From assembly GCA_938008165.1 (NCBI GenBank), contig CALLLP010000017.1:1-64000 (forward strand): 64,000 nt of DNA. The letters run 5' to 3'. Position 1 is the stretch's first letter. The number at the start of each line of letters is the position of its first letter. The notes under the pieces are model-generated. The model searched no databases. It saw only the letters and a list, made by a program, of their open reading frames with translations, and was not told the origin of the DNA. The position numbers and the translations under genes are program-made. Below, one piece after another: positions 17,807 to 26,138 of the stretch. The DNA comes from an uncultured Neomegalonema sp. (lineage in GTDB: Bacteria; Pseudomonadota; Alphaproteobacteria; Rhodobacterales; Rhodobacteraceae).

Positions 17807-18343
17807 TCAGAGCATATCCTTCACGCGATCCCCGATCTGTGCGCTGTCGGGTTTCACGGCACTACCGTATTTCGCGACGAACGCACCATCGGGACCGATA
17901 AGAAACTTGTTGAAGTTCCAATCCGGTGTTGCCCCTTGCTGGGCGAGCCAACGAAACAAAGGATGCGCATCCTCGCCACGGACCTTTTCGATCTCGGTCA
18001 TGGGAAAATCTAACCCGAAATTGACCTCGCAGAATTTCTTGACGTCCTCGGATGTCGCCAATTCCTGTCGAAAATCCTGTGACGGCACCGCCAGAACCAC
18101 GAAACCCTGATCGCGGTATCGGTCATAGAGCGCCTGCAACCCGTCATATTGATAGGTAAACCCGCAGCGCGAGGCTGTGTTAACCACCAAAACCGGCTTT
18201 CCGTCGAAGCGCGACATCGGCAGCGGATCGCCTTCAATCGCCGTGAAGCTAAACTCATGGGCCGTGCGCTCCCCGGCCATGGCGACACTGGACAGCATCG
18301 CGGCAATTGCGAGAGCGACGACAGGCCCAAATAAAGCGCGCAT
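17807..18343 (-). CDS. Glutathione peroxidase, exported form
   Basis: A peroxidase of about 178 residues reducing hydroperoxides with a thiol donor. The peroxidatic Cys60 is in 'NTASRCGFT', the catalytic Trp-Asn-Phe is 'DWNFNKF' near 141-147, and Cys105 is a likely resolving residue, pointing to a thioredoxin-type enzyme. Residues 1-23 form a signal peptide ('LAIAAMLSSVAMAG'), so it works in the periplasm. The frame continues upstream to 18469, but only the ATG at 18343 places the signal peptide at the start. It lies behind a terminator that separates it from the HIRAN gene. Confidence 0.88.
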   Translation of the reverse strand: MRALFGPVVALAIAAMLSSVAMAGERTAHEFSFTAIEGDPLPMSRFDGKPVLVVNTASRCGFTYQYDGLQALYDRYRDQGFVVLAVPSQDFRQELATSEDVKKFCEVNFGLDFPMTEIEKVRGEDAHPLFRWLAQQGATPDWNFNKFLIGPDGAFVAKYGSAVKPDSAQIGDRVKDML

Positions 18344-18359
18344 GATCTGATTTCTCCAC

Positions 18360-18394
18360 AAAAAAGCTCCCGGCACCATATGGCGTCCGGGAGC
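18360..18394 (-). terminator. Terminator of the HIRAN-domain gene
   Basis: A perfect 8-bp GC-rich stem (GCTCCCGG/CCGGGAGC) pairs 18366-18373 with 18387-18394, followed by six T residues in the minus direction. It lies between the leftward HIRAN gene (stop at 18420) and the peroxidase gene start at 18343, so the peroxidase needs its own promoter or read-through. Confidence 0.85.
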
Positions 18395-18419
18395 GTGAAG
18401 AAAAATCAAAGCCAGCGCG

Positions 18420-18875
18420 TCAGACTGCCGCGACGCCCTCATGAAGCGTGACCGCGATGTGGAACGCACCCCAGCCGGGCACCCGCTTTCCGCGTATAAC
18501 CGGCTCGTTCACCGCCGCGACATGGGCATCGATGCGGTTCGAGCGCTGCATGGCCCAATCGAGGGCAGCGTGGTGCTGGTTCGTAACATAGCCGAGTTTT
18601 TCGCCCGATGGCAAAAAGACGGTGATGCCGCGATGCCCCGACGGATGGAGCGTGTCGCGCTCAAGAAACACCGCATCGCCTTGCTTTGGCATCGTTTCGA
18701 TCCCGACAAGCCGGTGATATACTGGCCATGCGAGGGGTATGTCAGGAAGCGTAAGGAGTGGTTTGGCCCCTGCGGATGCGGCAGCAAAGCCGATGGCGGG
18801 GGTTGCGAGGGCGGCGGAAGCACCGAATAACTGCAAAGCGCTTCGCCGACTGGGCGTATAGGATCGTGTCGTCAT
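18420..18875 (-). CDS. Tat-exported HIRAN-domain protein
   Basis: A 151-residue protein with a twin-arginine signal: 'SRRSALQLFGA' (Arg10-Arg11) followed by a hydrophobic stretch and 'AAASAGA'. The mature part matches the HIRAN fold: 'YHRLVGIETMPKQGDAVFLE', then 'GITVFLPSGEKLGYV' and 'RIDAHVAAV'. HIRAN domains bind DNA 3' ends in eukaryotic HLTF/Rad5, but the bacterial stand-alone ones are uncharacterised. Export makes a DNA-repair role unlikely. It is preceded by about 100 bases separating it from fliM and ends in a strong terminator. Confidence 0.7.
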   Translation of the reverse strand: MTTRSYTPSRRSALQLFGASAALATPAIGFAAASAGAKPLLTLPDIPLAWPVYHRLVGIETMPKQGDAVFLERDTLHPSGHRGITVFLPSGEKLGYVTNQHHAALDWAMQRSNRIDAHVAAVNEPVIRGKRVPGWGAFHIAVTLHEGVAAV

Positions 18876-18978
18876 GGTTTACAGATTACGGATGATTATG
18901 CCGAAACTGTGACAGATTGTCGCTTTTCTCGATTTAAAACCTTCAGCGACCGTGGTTCTGCTGCGAAACAGGGAAAAT

Positions 18979-19923
18979 CTATACGATCAACTTGCGGATC
19001 GGAGCGAGGAAAGCGTGATTTGGAGCATCGTCGAGATTGATGACCCGCCTGCCCGATGAAACGCCCAGCTCCCCCGAAGCGATGATGTCGCCCCCATCCT
19101 CCAGCGCGATTTTCACCGAGGTGACGGCCTCTTTGTTCAGCGGGATGACGGAGCCGATATCAAGCCGAGACAGCGCCGCGAGGGTCATTTGTTCGGTATG
19201 CAGCAAGGCCACCGTATCCAGCTCCATCAGCGACACACTCGATTTCATGTGGTCGAACCATGGACCATTTTCATAGGCAGGTTGTTTTTTATCGACCGAC
19301 CCTGCGCCGGAAACTGCATCAACGGTGGTCAAGGGCACCAGCATCGAGAATTTGCCCTCGCGCTCGCCCCCGCCGAAAAGCATGGCGATCTCGATGGTCA
19401 TGACATCGGATTTCAATGGGGCAATCAGAAGCCCTGCCCCCTCGTGAACAATCTCGACCTTGCCGTCAAAGACGCAGCTTCCCGGTCCAATGACCGCATC
19501 GCAGGCCTGCACAAGCGACCGCATCAGCAAATCGCTGACATTCGCACAAAACTGATCGACCAAGGACGATGGTTCGCATTCCACGACGGGTTCGTTCTCG
19601 GCAGGGTCACCGCCGAGCATAATGTCCATCAGGTGAAACAATGCGTTTCCATCGGGAAGCAGCGACGCCGCCCCTTCGATCCCGTTAAGGCCCACCACGG
19701 CGGCGCAAACGGGGCTGTCCTCTGCCGGAACGACATCTTTCAAGGGTTCCAGACCGACCGATTCGAGCGAAACCTTGACGCGCGTATCCATCAATTCGCC
19801 CAGCGATTCCCCCGCCACCTCGCAGAACACACGCAGCATATCGGGCGAAAAGCCCGATTTCGCGCGGCTGGGTGCCCGGGTTGCGATTTTCCGGGGCAGA
19901 ATTGATGCGGAGGCATCGCTCAT
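18979..19923 (-). CDS. fliM: Flagellar motor switch protein FliM (divergent)
   Basis: A 314-residue protein with the FliM architecture: a CheC-like middle domain with 'DIMLGGD' (100-106) and 'IAMLFGGGE', then a C-terminal SpoA domain ('LSRLDIGSVIPL' to 'GRRVINLDD'). FliM sits in the cytoplasmic C-ring and sets rotation direction. The usual N-terminal CheY-P-binding peptide ('LSQxEIDALL') is absent; the first 25 residues are basic and Ser/Ala-rich instead. Last gene of the leftward motility operon, 26 bases after flgI. Overall similarity is low, so assignment rests on domain order and position. Confidence 0.75.
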   Translation of the reverse strand: MSDASASILPRKIATRAPSRAKSGFSPDMLRVFCEVAGESLGELMDTRVKVSLESVGLEPLKDVVPAEDSPVCAAVVGLNGIEGAASLLPDGNALFHLMDIMLGGDPAENEPVVECEPSSLVDQFCANVSDLLMRSLVQACDAVIGPGSCVFDGKVEIVHEGAGLLIAPLKSDVMTIEIAMLFGGGEREGKFSMLVPLTTVDAVSGAGSVDKKQPAYENGPWFDHMKSSVSLMELDTVALLHTEQMTLAALSRLDIGSVIPLNKEAVTSVKIALEDGGDIIASGELGVSSGRRVINLDDAPNHAFLAPIRKLIV

Positions 19924-19949
19924 CGATAGAGTGTCCGTTCTCAGGCGCT

Positions 19950-21071
19950 TTATTGCACGATTAGATCAGCGTGCAGAGCACCCGCCGTCTTGATCGATTT
20001 CAGAATGTCAATCATACCCCGTGGTCCTACACCAAGAGCGTTAAGACCGTCTACCAAATCTGCCAGAGTTGCGGTTTCCTGCACCAGAGCAAGTCGTCTG
20101 TCTTCGCCCATATCGATGCCGATTCCGGTGCGTGGCAATACGATGGGCGGAGCATTGGAGAACGGGTTCGGCAAGGTTGCCTGTGGTTGTTCCTCGACCC
20201 GCACGGTCAGACCGCCCTGGGAAACGGCAACGCTCGAAATCTTGACGTCGGCACCGAGAACGATAGTGCCGGAGCGTTGATCGATGACAACCCGCGCCTG
20301 ACGCGAGGCGGCAACGTTGATATTTTCGATCATGGCGATCAGATGCGCGGGCGAGGTCATGCCCGATGCCCTGACGCTGACATCCACGGTGCCGGAATCG
20401 GCCATCCGGGCCGTATCGCCACCCATGGCACCGTTAATCGCCTGTTCGATTCGCACGGCGGTCGTGAAATCAGGGTCTCGCAGCGCAAGCCGTATCCGGT
20501 CGATATCGGCGAAATTGAAGGCGATTTCCTGCTCGACCCGCGCCCCGCCCGGCATCGTCGCACTGGTTGGCACGCCTTGTGTCACCTCCGCCGCATCGCC
20601 CTGCGCCGAGAACCCTCCCGCGAGAACAGGGCCTTGGGCAACGGCGTAGATCTTGCCATCCGCCGCTTTCATGGGCGTCATGATAAGCGTGCCACCTAAC
20701 AGGCTTTTCGCATCGCCAATCGCCGAAACGGTCACATCGATCCGCGATCCGGTCCGTGCGAAAGCGGGCAAATCGCCCGTGACGATCACCCCCGCGATGT
20801 TCTTGGGCCTGAATGCCTCGCCGTTAACGTTAACCCCAAGCTGTTCCAGCAAGGTGGCCAGCGCTTCTTCGGTAAAGGGCGAATTGCGCAGGCCGTCGCC
20901 CGTACCATTGAGGCCAACGACGAGACCATATCCAACGAGATCGTTGCCGCGCACTCCTTCGAATTCCACGATGTCCTTGATGCGGACCTTCGTTTCCGCA
21001 TTCGCCCCACCGGGGAACACCACGGCGAGGATAAGAAGGGCACGGCAGATTTTGGTCAGAAAGCGAAGCAT
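19950..21071 (-). CDS. flgI: Flagellar P-ring protein FlgI
   Basis: FlgI (373 aa) forms the periplasmic P-ring, the bushing of the flagellar rod in the peptidoglycan layer. A signal peptide occupies about residues 1-25 ('LILAVVFPGGANA'). The mature start 'RIKDIVEFEGVRGNDLVGYGLVVGL' in pieces is the most conserved part, and the C-terminus carries 'LVDGLNALGVGPRGMIDIL'. Length is normal. FlgA and FlgH are not in the window. It follows flgL by 31 bases in the operon. Confidence 0.95.
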   Translation of the reverse strand: MLRFLTKICRALLILAVVFPGGANAETKVRIKDIVEFEGVRGNDLVGYGLVVGLNGTGDGLRNSPFTEEALATLLEQLGVNVNGEAFRPKNIAGVIVTGDLPAFARTGSRIDVTVSAIGDAKSLLGGTLIMTPMKAADGKIYAVAQGPVLAGGFSAQGDAAEVTQGVPTSATMPGGARVEQEIAFNFADIDRIRLALRDPDFTTAVRIEQAINGAMGGDTARMADSGTVDVSVRASGMTSPAHLIAMIENINVAASRQARVVIDQRSGTIVLGADVKISSVAVSQGGLTVRVEEQPQATLPNPFSNAPPIVLPRTGIGIDMGEDRRLALVQETATLADLVDGLNALGVGPRGMIDILKSIKTAGALHADLIVQ

Positions 21072-21102
21072 TATATGTCCCGTTCATGCATCACGCTGGC
21101 GA

Positions 21103-22104
21103 TCAGCGCAGATAGTTCGTCAAGCTGAGATTGGCCATCCGCGAGGTCGTCAGATAGGCGGCTTCCAGCTGCGATTCGAGCAGGCGCATCTCGGTGGCCG
21201 CTTCCGCCTGATCGCGGGTGGTCAGACCGTTATAGGCGATGCTGAGAGTCACCGATTGTGCCTCGTGATCCGCGAGCGCCCCGGCGACACGCTCCTCGCG
21301 CACGCCCAGATTGCCCTGCAATTCGACCACATCGTTGCTGGCACCCGAAAGGATCGTCTCGCCCGCATCCTGATAGGCGCCCCGCGCTGCTTCGGTGGGC
21401 GCTTCGGCGGCAATGGCGGTCACGGCAAACCCACGCAATGTATCGCGGAAAGCCTGTTCATCGGCGCGCAAGGATGTGGAGACGCGCTCGCCCTTATCCA
21501 GCTCGACCGTCGGCGCATCGCCGTCGCCACCCTGGAAAAACGTGGTGGCGAAACCGCCTGCCGGATCGTTGAACCATGCATCGATCTGGCTCAGGCCGGT
21601 GGCCGCATCGGGCGCGGCGGTGACAATGCCACGCACCGCATCGATGATATCTTCCGCAGCGTTCAAGGGCACCAGACCAGAATCGCCACCAAACAGGGGC
21701 CGTCCGCCAAAGGACGTGTTGAGCCGCGAAACCGTATCCTCAAGCCCGGAAAGCGCCGATTGTTCGGCCAAGACCTTCGTATTCGAGCTTGGGGAACCAC
21801 TGGCAAACCGCAGGGCGGAGACGGTATTTTCCGCAAGGTCGCGCATGCTGTCGAGGGCCGATTGGGCCGTGCTCATCCGGCTTCCTTCGAAATCGAGCAC
21901 CGCCTTACGGTCATCGGAATAGGCGATGGCTTCGGAGAGCAGGTTGACCTTGGCCGTATCGCCATTCACCGCCCGCGCCACATCGACGATCTGCCCGGTA
22001 ACGGCCTCACTGCGCGCTGTCTCCAATCGCCCTTTGATCGAGGAAATATTCTGCTGGATCAGCGTATGGGCGCGCAAAGTTGGTGTGTTATGAGGAGTAA
22101 GCAC
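21103..22104 (-). CDS. flgL: Flagellar hook-filament junction protein FlgL (HAP3)
   Basis: A 333-residue flagellin-like protein placed directly after flgK with a 2-base gap. It has coiled-coil ends: an N-terminal helix with 'QQNISSIKGRLETARSEAVTG' in part and a C-terminal helix ending 'SLTNYLR', the typical D0/D1 arrangement. It joins the hook (via FlgK) to the filament outside the cell. Sequence similarity to enterobacterial FlgL is weak, and the identity comes mainly from gene order. Confidence 0.85.
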   Translation of the reverse strand: MLTPHNTPTLRAHTLIQQNISSIKGRLETARSEAVTGQIVDVARAVNGDTAKVNLLSEAIAYSDDRKAVLDFEGSRMSTAQSALDSMRDLAENTVSALRFASGSPSSNTKVLAEQSALSGLEDTVSRLNTSFGGRPLFGGDSGLVPLNAAEDIIDAVRGIVTAAPDAATGLSQIDAWFNDPAGGFATTFFQGGDGDAPTVELDKGERVSTSLRADEQAFRDTLRGFAVTAIAAEAPTEAARGAYQDAGETILSGASNDVVELQGNLGVREERVAGALADHEAQSVTLSIAYNGLTTRDQAEAATEMRLLESQLEAAYLTTSRMANLSLTNYLR

Positions 22105-22106
22105 GA

Positions 22107-23549
22107 TCAGATCTCCAGAAGACGTTGAACGAGACGGTCGGCAACCTGAATAACCTTGGCATTCGCCCCATAGGCCTGTTCGATCAGGATGAGATTTTGA
22201 AGTTCTTGGTCAATATCGACACCGATGACATCGGCCTCCGCCGTCTCCAGCGTGGAAAAGCGGGTCAGATCGTTGGCGGCTGTGTCTTCCAGTGCCTGAG
22301 TGCGGCTCTCGAACAAGCTGCCCAATTCTCCCGCCAGACCCGACGCAGACGCCGCGCGCGTCAGCGAGCCACTGGTGATGCGGGTTTCGGTCATGGCATC
22401 GAGCAGGGATTGTGCATGGGTCGAATTGGCGCTTGCCCCTTGGGTCGCCGCGTCTAGCCCGTCGCGGATGCGCCATGCCTGTCCGCCCTGAGCCGGGTCC
22501 ACACGCTCGTTGATGGCGATTCGGCTTGCCAGTCCGGGCGTTGCAGGCGACGACAGCGCGGCGCCGTTATCGGTAAACAGCCCGCGTCCATCCGCCCCGG
22601 CAATGCCGGTGGCTTCGAAGCGATCGATGATGTCGCTGGCCAGCGCGTCAATTTCGGTGGTCGCATCGACCAGCGTTCCGTCGCGGGCCTCGAACAACCC
22701 TGCGATCCGCCCGCCTTCATTGGCTTGAGGGCCTGATTGCGGCGAGAGTTCCTTGCCATCGACGGTCAGGCCAGAAAGCGGACCTGCGCCCGAGCGGTAA
22801 TCCATATCGGCCGTGACGACATTTGTGGGCTGAAACTCCAGCTCACGCGCCCGACTGTCGACCAGCGTTACCCCCTTGTCGGTCAAGACGGCGACCTGTC
22901 CATTTTCGCGGGACAGCAGACGAATGGACAGATGACCCGCGACAATGTCGATCTGGTCATCACGGCGCTGTTCATAAGCCGCCGCTGTTGACGAATTGCC
23001 CAATGCCGAAGCAATGGCCCCGTTGAGCGACTCGATTTCCTTGAGGGCGACGTTGACCTCGTTTACCGCGTCGGCAATGGCGTGATCGGCGTTTGTGCGT
23101 TCGGTCTGGATCGTGTCCGAAACATCCCCGAAAGCCGATGCCACCTGTTTCGCCGCCGTCACCGAGCGTTCTTGCAGCGCGACCGATTCGGGAGTTTCGG
23201 TGACCCCGCGCAAGCTGGTTTCCAACGCCGAGAGACGATCGAACAACGAGCCTGAACCGCTGAGAGTATCCGCAAGCGTCCGCGAGGCGGTAGCATGAGC
23301 CTGACTGCCATTCGCCTGCCCTTCCGCTTCGCGCCGAGACGCGGTGAGCGGGGCATCGGTCGAGCGAGAGGTCGGCGCAACCAAGACGCCATTGCCTCTG
23401 CCAGCGACGACATCCTGAACGGTGCTGACGGTCTGGCGGGCATAGCCTTCCGTCGATGCGTTCGCGATGTTGTTCGACGTAACCTGAGCGCGTCGCGAGG
23501 CGGCGGATATGCCTGAAACGGCATTGGACAAGGCGTTGGTGATGCTCAT
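22107..23549 (-). CDS. flgK: Flagellar hook-associated protein FlgK (HAP1)
   Basis: FlgK (480 aa) is the first junction protein on the hook. The N-terminal rod motif 'ISAASRRAQVTSNNIANAST' and the C-terminal 'DIDQELQNLILIEQAYGANAKVIQ' in pieces are classic axial-protein D0 signatures. The middle is Ala/Asp-rich and variable. An unusual long inverted repeat separates flgK from flgE upstream. The stop is 2 bases from the flgL start. Confidence 0.93.
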   Translation of the reverse strand: MSITNALSNAVSGISAASRRAQVTSNNIANASTEGYARQTVSTVQDVVAGRGNGVLVAPTSRSTDAPLTASRREAEGQANGSQAHATASRTLADTLSGSGSLFDRLSALETSLRGVTETPESVALQERSVTAAKQVASAFGDVSDTIQTERTNADHAIADAVNEVNVALKEIESLNGAIASALGNSSTAAAYEQRRDDQIDIVAGHLSIRLLSRENGQVAVLTDKGVTLVDSRARELEFQPTNVVTADMDYRSGAGPLSGLTVDGKELSPQSGPQANEGGRIAGLFEARDGTLVDATTEIDALASDIIDRFEATGIAGADGRGLFTDNGAALSSPATPGLASRIAINERVDPAQGGQAWRIRDGLDAATQGASANSTHAQSLLDAMTETRITSGSLTRAASASGLAGELGSLFESRTQALEDTAANDLTRFSTLETAEADVIGVDIDQELQNLILIEQAYGANAKVIQVADRLVQRLLEI

Positions 23550-23590
23550 CTACTCGTCTCCCTTTCCGGGCGTGCGGGGTCGTATGAAAG

Positions 23591-23660
23591 GCGATCACTC
23601 GGTTGGTGGAATGCATCGAAATGCACCCTCTCAGGGCATTTCGATGCTCAGTGTGATCGC
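23591..23660 (-). repeat. Nested inverted repeat between flgE and flgK
   Basis: Two nested perfect repeats: an inner 12-bp stem (23613-23624 with 23636-23647, 11-base loop) and an outer 8-bp stem (23591-23598 with 23653-23660). There is no T-run on either side. In the leftward transcript it would fold immediately after the flgE stop at 23669 and before the flgK ribosome site. It could attenuate transcription or protect the flgE message end, giving more hook protein than junction protein. Confidence 0.7.
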
Positions 23661-23668
23661 TGTCCGCT

Positions 23669-24961
23669 CTATCGTTTGAGGTTGGTGGTTTCCTGAAGCA
23701 TCTCGTCGACGGTCTGCACGATCTTCGCGTTCGACGAATATGCGCGCTGAGTCTCGATCAGCTGGGTGAGTTCTTCGGTAATATCGGTGGTACTAGTTTC
23801 AAGAGTGTAACCCGACAGCGTTCCAGTTGGGCCGGTGCCCGAATCCCACAGGTAAACCGGGCCACTGGCGCTGGAAATTCGGAACGCCTGATTATCTTCC
23901 GGTGTCAAACCTTCGGGATTGGAGACATTCGCAATCGGAATCTGGAACAGAGGACGGCGCAGACCCGTATCGTAAATGCCTTCGAGGAACCCGCGGTCAT
24001 TGAATTCGACGGTTTCGAGGAATCCGAGCGATGACCCGTTCTTGGTGATATTGACCGGCGAGAAATCGCTCGCAAACTGCGTCAGATTCGAGGTCGACCC
24101 AATCGTTCCGATCTCGATATCGATGCTGCTGCTCGATGCGCCAACATTGATCCGGCCAGTTGCGGGGTCATAGGCTCCCGTGGTCGCCCGAACCGCATTG
24201 ATCGCGCCCGGTGCTGCCCCGGTCGTATCGAAATCAACCTCAAAGCTGCCCACGGGGTTTACGGCATCGGGTGACGAATCGGTCAGCGTCAAAGCCCAGG
24301 TGGTGATACCGGGTCCAGCCGGAGTGACCGATTCGAATTCGATATCCATGTTATGATTGCCACCAATCGCATCGAAATATTCGATGGTCATGCTGTGCGT
24401 ATCTCCGATCGTGGCGTTACTCGGCACGTTGACCGCGATCTCGGCTTCGGTCGTCGGGTTTGGCGAGAAGTCGAACCCGCTCAGATTGACGGGGACGAGG
24501 CTGGCGGCGCCTTCACGGCTCACCGCGCCTACATCGCCATTGGTATCCGTGCCCCAGCCGAGCAGTTGCAGCCCGCCGCTGGTGCGCAGGAAGCCGTCTT
24601 CATCCTTCGAGAAAGAGCCGGTCGAGGTCAGCAGGAAGGGGCGCGTCGTCGGGCTTTCGGAGCGCTCTGCAACCGTCGTCACCGGAATCAGGCCCTGACC
24701 GTTGATCGAAATATCGGTCGAGTTGTTCGTCGAGGTCGGCGACCCCTGTTGCGTGACCTGACGCGTGGTCGTCGCGCGCACACCGCCCGCATTATACGAC
24801 CCGGCGGAGTTCCCGAAATTCACCAGCGACGAGAATTCAGTTTCGGCGCGCTTATACCCGTAGGTCTGCGAATTGGCGATGTTGTCACTGATCCCTGACA
24901 GACGCTGTGCGTTGACATTCAGGCCAGCGACACCGGCGTTGAGAGAAGATGAAATTCCCAT
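23669..24961 (-). CDS. flgE: Flagellar hook protein FlgE
   Basis: FlgE (430 aa) polymerises into the flexible hook. The N-terminus has the axial motif 'LSGISDNIANSQTYGYKRAE', followed by 'DISINGQGLIPV'. The C-terminus has 'LTQLIETQRAYSSNAKIVQT' ending 'TTNLKR'. The middle domain is Thr/Gly/Asn-rich as in other hook proteins. It starts 11 bases after the motB stop and is followed by the long inverted repeat, which separates it from the HAP genes. Confidence 0.94.
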   Translation of the reverse strand: MGISSSLNAGVAGLNVNAQRLSGISDNIANSQTYGYKRAETEFSSLVNFGNSAGSYNAGGVRATTTRQVTQQGSPTSTNNSTDISINGQGLIPVTTVAERSESPTTRPFLLTSTGSFSKDEDGFLRTSGGLQLLGWGTDTNGDVGAVSREGAASLVPVNLSGFDFSPNPTTEAEIAVNVPSNATIGDTHSMTIEYFDAIGGNHNMDIEFESVTPAGPGITTWALTLTDSSPDAVNPVGSFEVDFDTTGAAPGAINAVRATTGAYDPATGRINVGASSSSIDIEIGTIGSTSNLTQFASDFSPVNITKNGSSLGFLETVEFNDRGFLEGIYDTGLRRPLFQIPIANVSNPEGLTPEDNQAFRISSASGPVYLWDSGTGPTGTLSGYTLETSTTDITEELTQLIETQRAYSSNAKIVQTVDEMLQETTNLKR

Positions 24962-24972
24962 GGCGATATTCC

Positions 24973-25767
24973 TCAGTTCGGTAGGTTACCGTCATCCGCC
25001 GGTGCGAGCGGATATCGGGAAGAGTTAAAGAGCGTCACCGAAACGCGCCGGTTCTCCGGGGCGTTGGGGTCACTGGAGAAAGGTTCGGTATCCGCGCGGC
25101 CTTGAATTTCTACAAAGCGGTTATGCGGAACACTTGCGGATTTCATCAAACGGCGCATGACATTGGCGCGGTCGCTGGAAAGCTCCCAATTATCGTAGTC
25201 GCCCCTGTCAAAGAACGGCGAAGAATCGGTATGTCCACTGATGCCGATGCGGTTGCGGGCCCTGCCGATAACCGGGCTAATAGCGGCAACAATCTTACGA
25301 AGAAGTGTAGAAGGAACCGCAGAGCCGGATTCAAAGAGGCTGCGGTTCGCGATATCGACGATTTCGATCACAAGGCCATCATCGGTCATGTGAATCAGCA
25401 GATGCTGGGTCAATTCGCCCGGTGCCGAATCGCCGTTCAGCCCTTCGTTCAGGGCAACCTGCATCTGGGTAAAATCGGTATCTTTTTCGCTATCGGCCAG
25501 ATCCTCCGACGTCATCATCGAATCGCCGCCAAGCAACCCGTCACCGGCCGTCGAGCGCGCGCTCATGGGAACGGTTGGACTGAAATAATCGGCGATTCCG
25601 CCCTTTTGTTCCTCAGTGGTCGCGTTGATCAGCCACATCATCAGAAAAAAGGCCATCATGGCGGTCACGAAATCCGCATACGCGACTTTCCAGGCACCAC
25701 CATGATGGCCGCCACCCTTGACGACCTTTCGTTTGATGATGATGGGGCGTTGCGCTTCGTCTGTCAT
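24973..25767 (-). CDS. motB: Flagellar motor stator protein MotB
   Basis: MotB (264 aa) anchors the stator to peptidoglycan and, with MotA, conducts protons. The N-terminus 'MTDEAQRPIIIKRKVVKGGG' leads to 'GGAWKVAYADFVTAMMAFF', where Asp32 is the proton-carrying residue in the single membrane helix. The OmpA-like domain ends with 'GHTDSSPF' and 'RRVSVTLF'. The frame is open to 25821 but the ATG at 25767 matches the family start. motA is not adjacent. It heads the six-gene leftward motility operon, so its promoter should lie in the 371 bases upstream. Confidence 0.93.
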   Translation of the reverse strand: MTDEAQRPIIIKRKVVKGGGHHGGAWKVAYADFVTAMMAFFLMMWLINATTEEQKGGIADYFSPTVPMSARSTAGDGLLGGDSMMTSEDLADSEKDTDFTQMQVALNEGLNGDSAPGELTQHLLIHMTDDGLVIEIVDIANRSLFESGSAVPSTLLRKIVAAISPVIGRARNRIGISGHTDSSPFFDRGDYDNWELSSDRANVMRRLMKSASVPHNRFVEIQGRADTEPFSSDPNAPENRRVSVTLFNSSRYPLAPADDGNLPN

Positions 25768-26138
25768 GTATTCGCACATCGTATGATTTATCGGAATCTC
25801 AGGATGCGGAATGAGTGTCAAAAATTCATGAACCTCCCGGTTTAGTAGAATGACATGTCTGCCCCCTTGCAGGTTTTTTCGGACAGCAAAAAATGTGGGA
25901 GATCACAGGGATCATCCGTCATGTAAAAGAATGGATTTTGATGGCTAATCGCCGGTAACAATAAAAATATCGGGTACTTAAGTTGTGGATAAGCATCTTG
26001 TGCAATGATGGTCGCATAACAGGGTAATTAGAGAAAAACCCGATCATGTTTGACCAAGGTTTACCGGGGAATGTGAAAACTTAACGCAATTTCCGGCGCA
26101 ACTATATCGGGTTTACTCTCAGGAACAGGATACTCGGC
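25768..26138 (+). promoter_or_regulatory. AT-rich divergent intergenic region upstream of the motility operon
   Basis: 371 bases lie between the motB start (leftward) and the gene at 26139 (rightward), so promoters in both directions are expected. I could not settle on a sigma-54, sigma-28 or CtrA site. Present are a perfect DnaA-box-like 9-mer (TTATCCACA on the minus strand, 25984-25992) overlapping a TTAA-N7-ATAA string that only loosely resembles a CtrA site, and a second TTAA about 26083. Nothing in it looks coding. Confidence 0.45.

Noticed and set aside
25984-25992. Perfect DnaA-box 9-mer (TTATCCACA on the minus strand)
   Set aside because: A single copy is expected by chance about once in this much DNA, and no origin features such as clustered boxes are near.
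26010-26027. 13-base identity to the right half of the I-SceI recognition site
   Set aside because: The first five positions mostly differ and there is no intron or homing gene; taken as chance.
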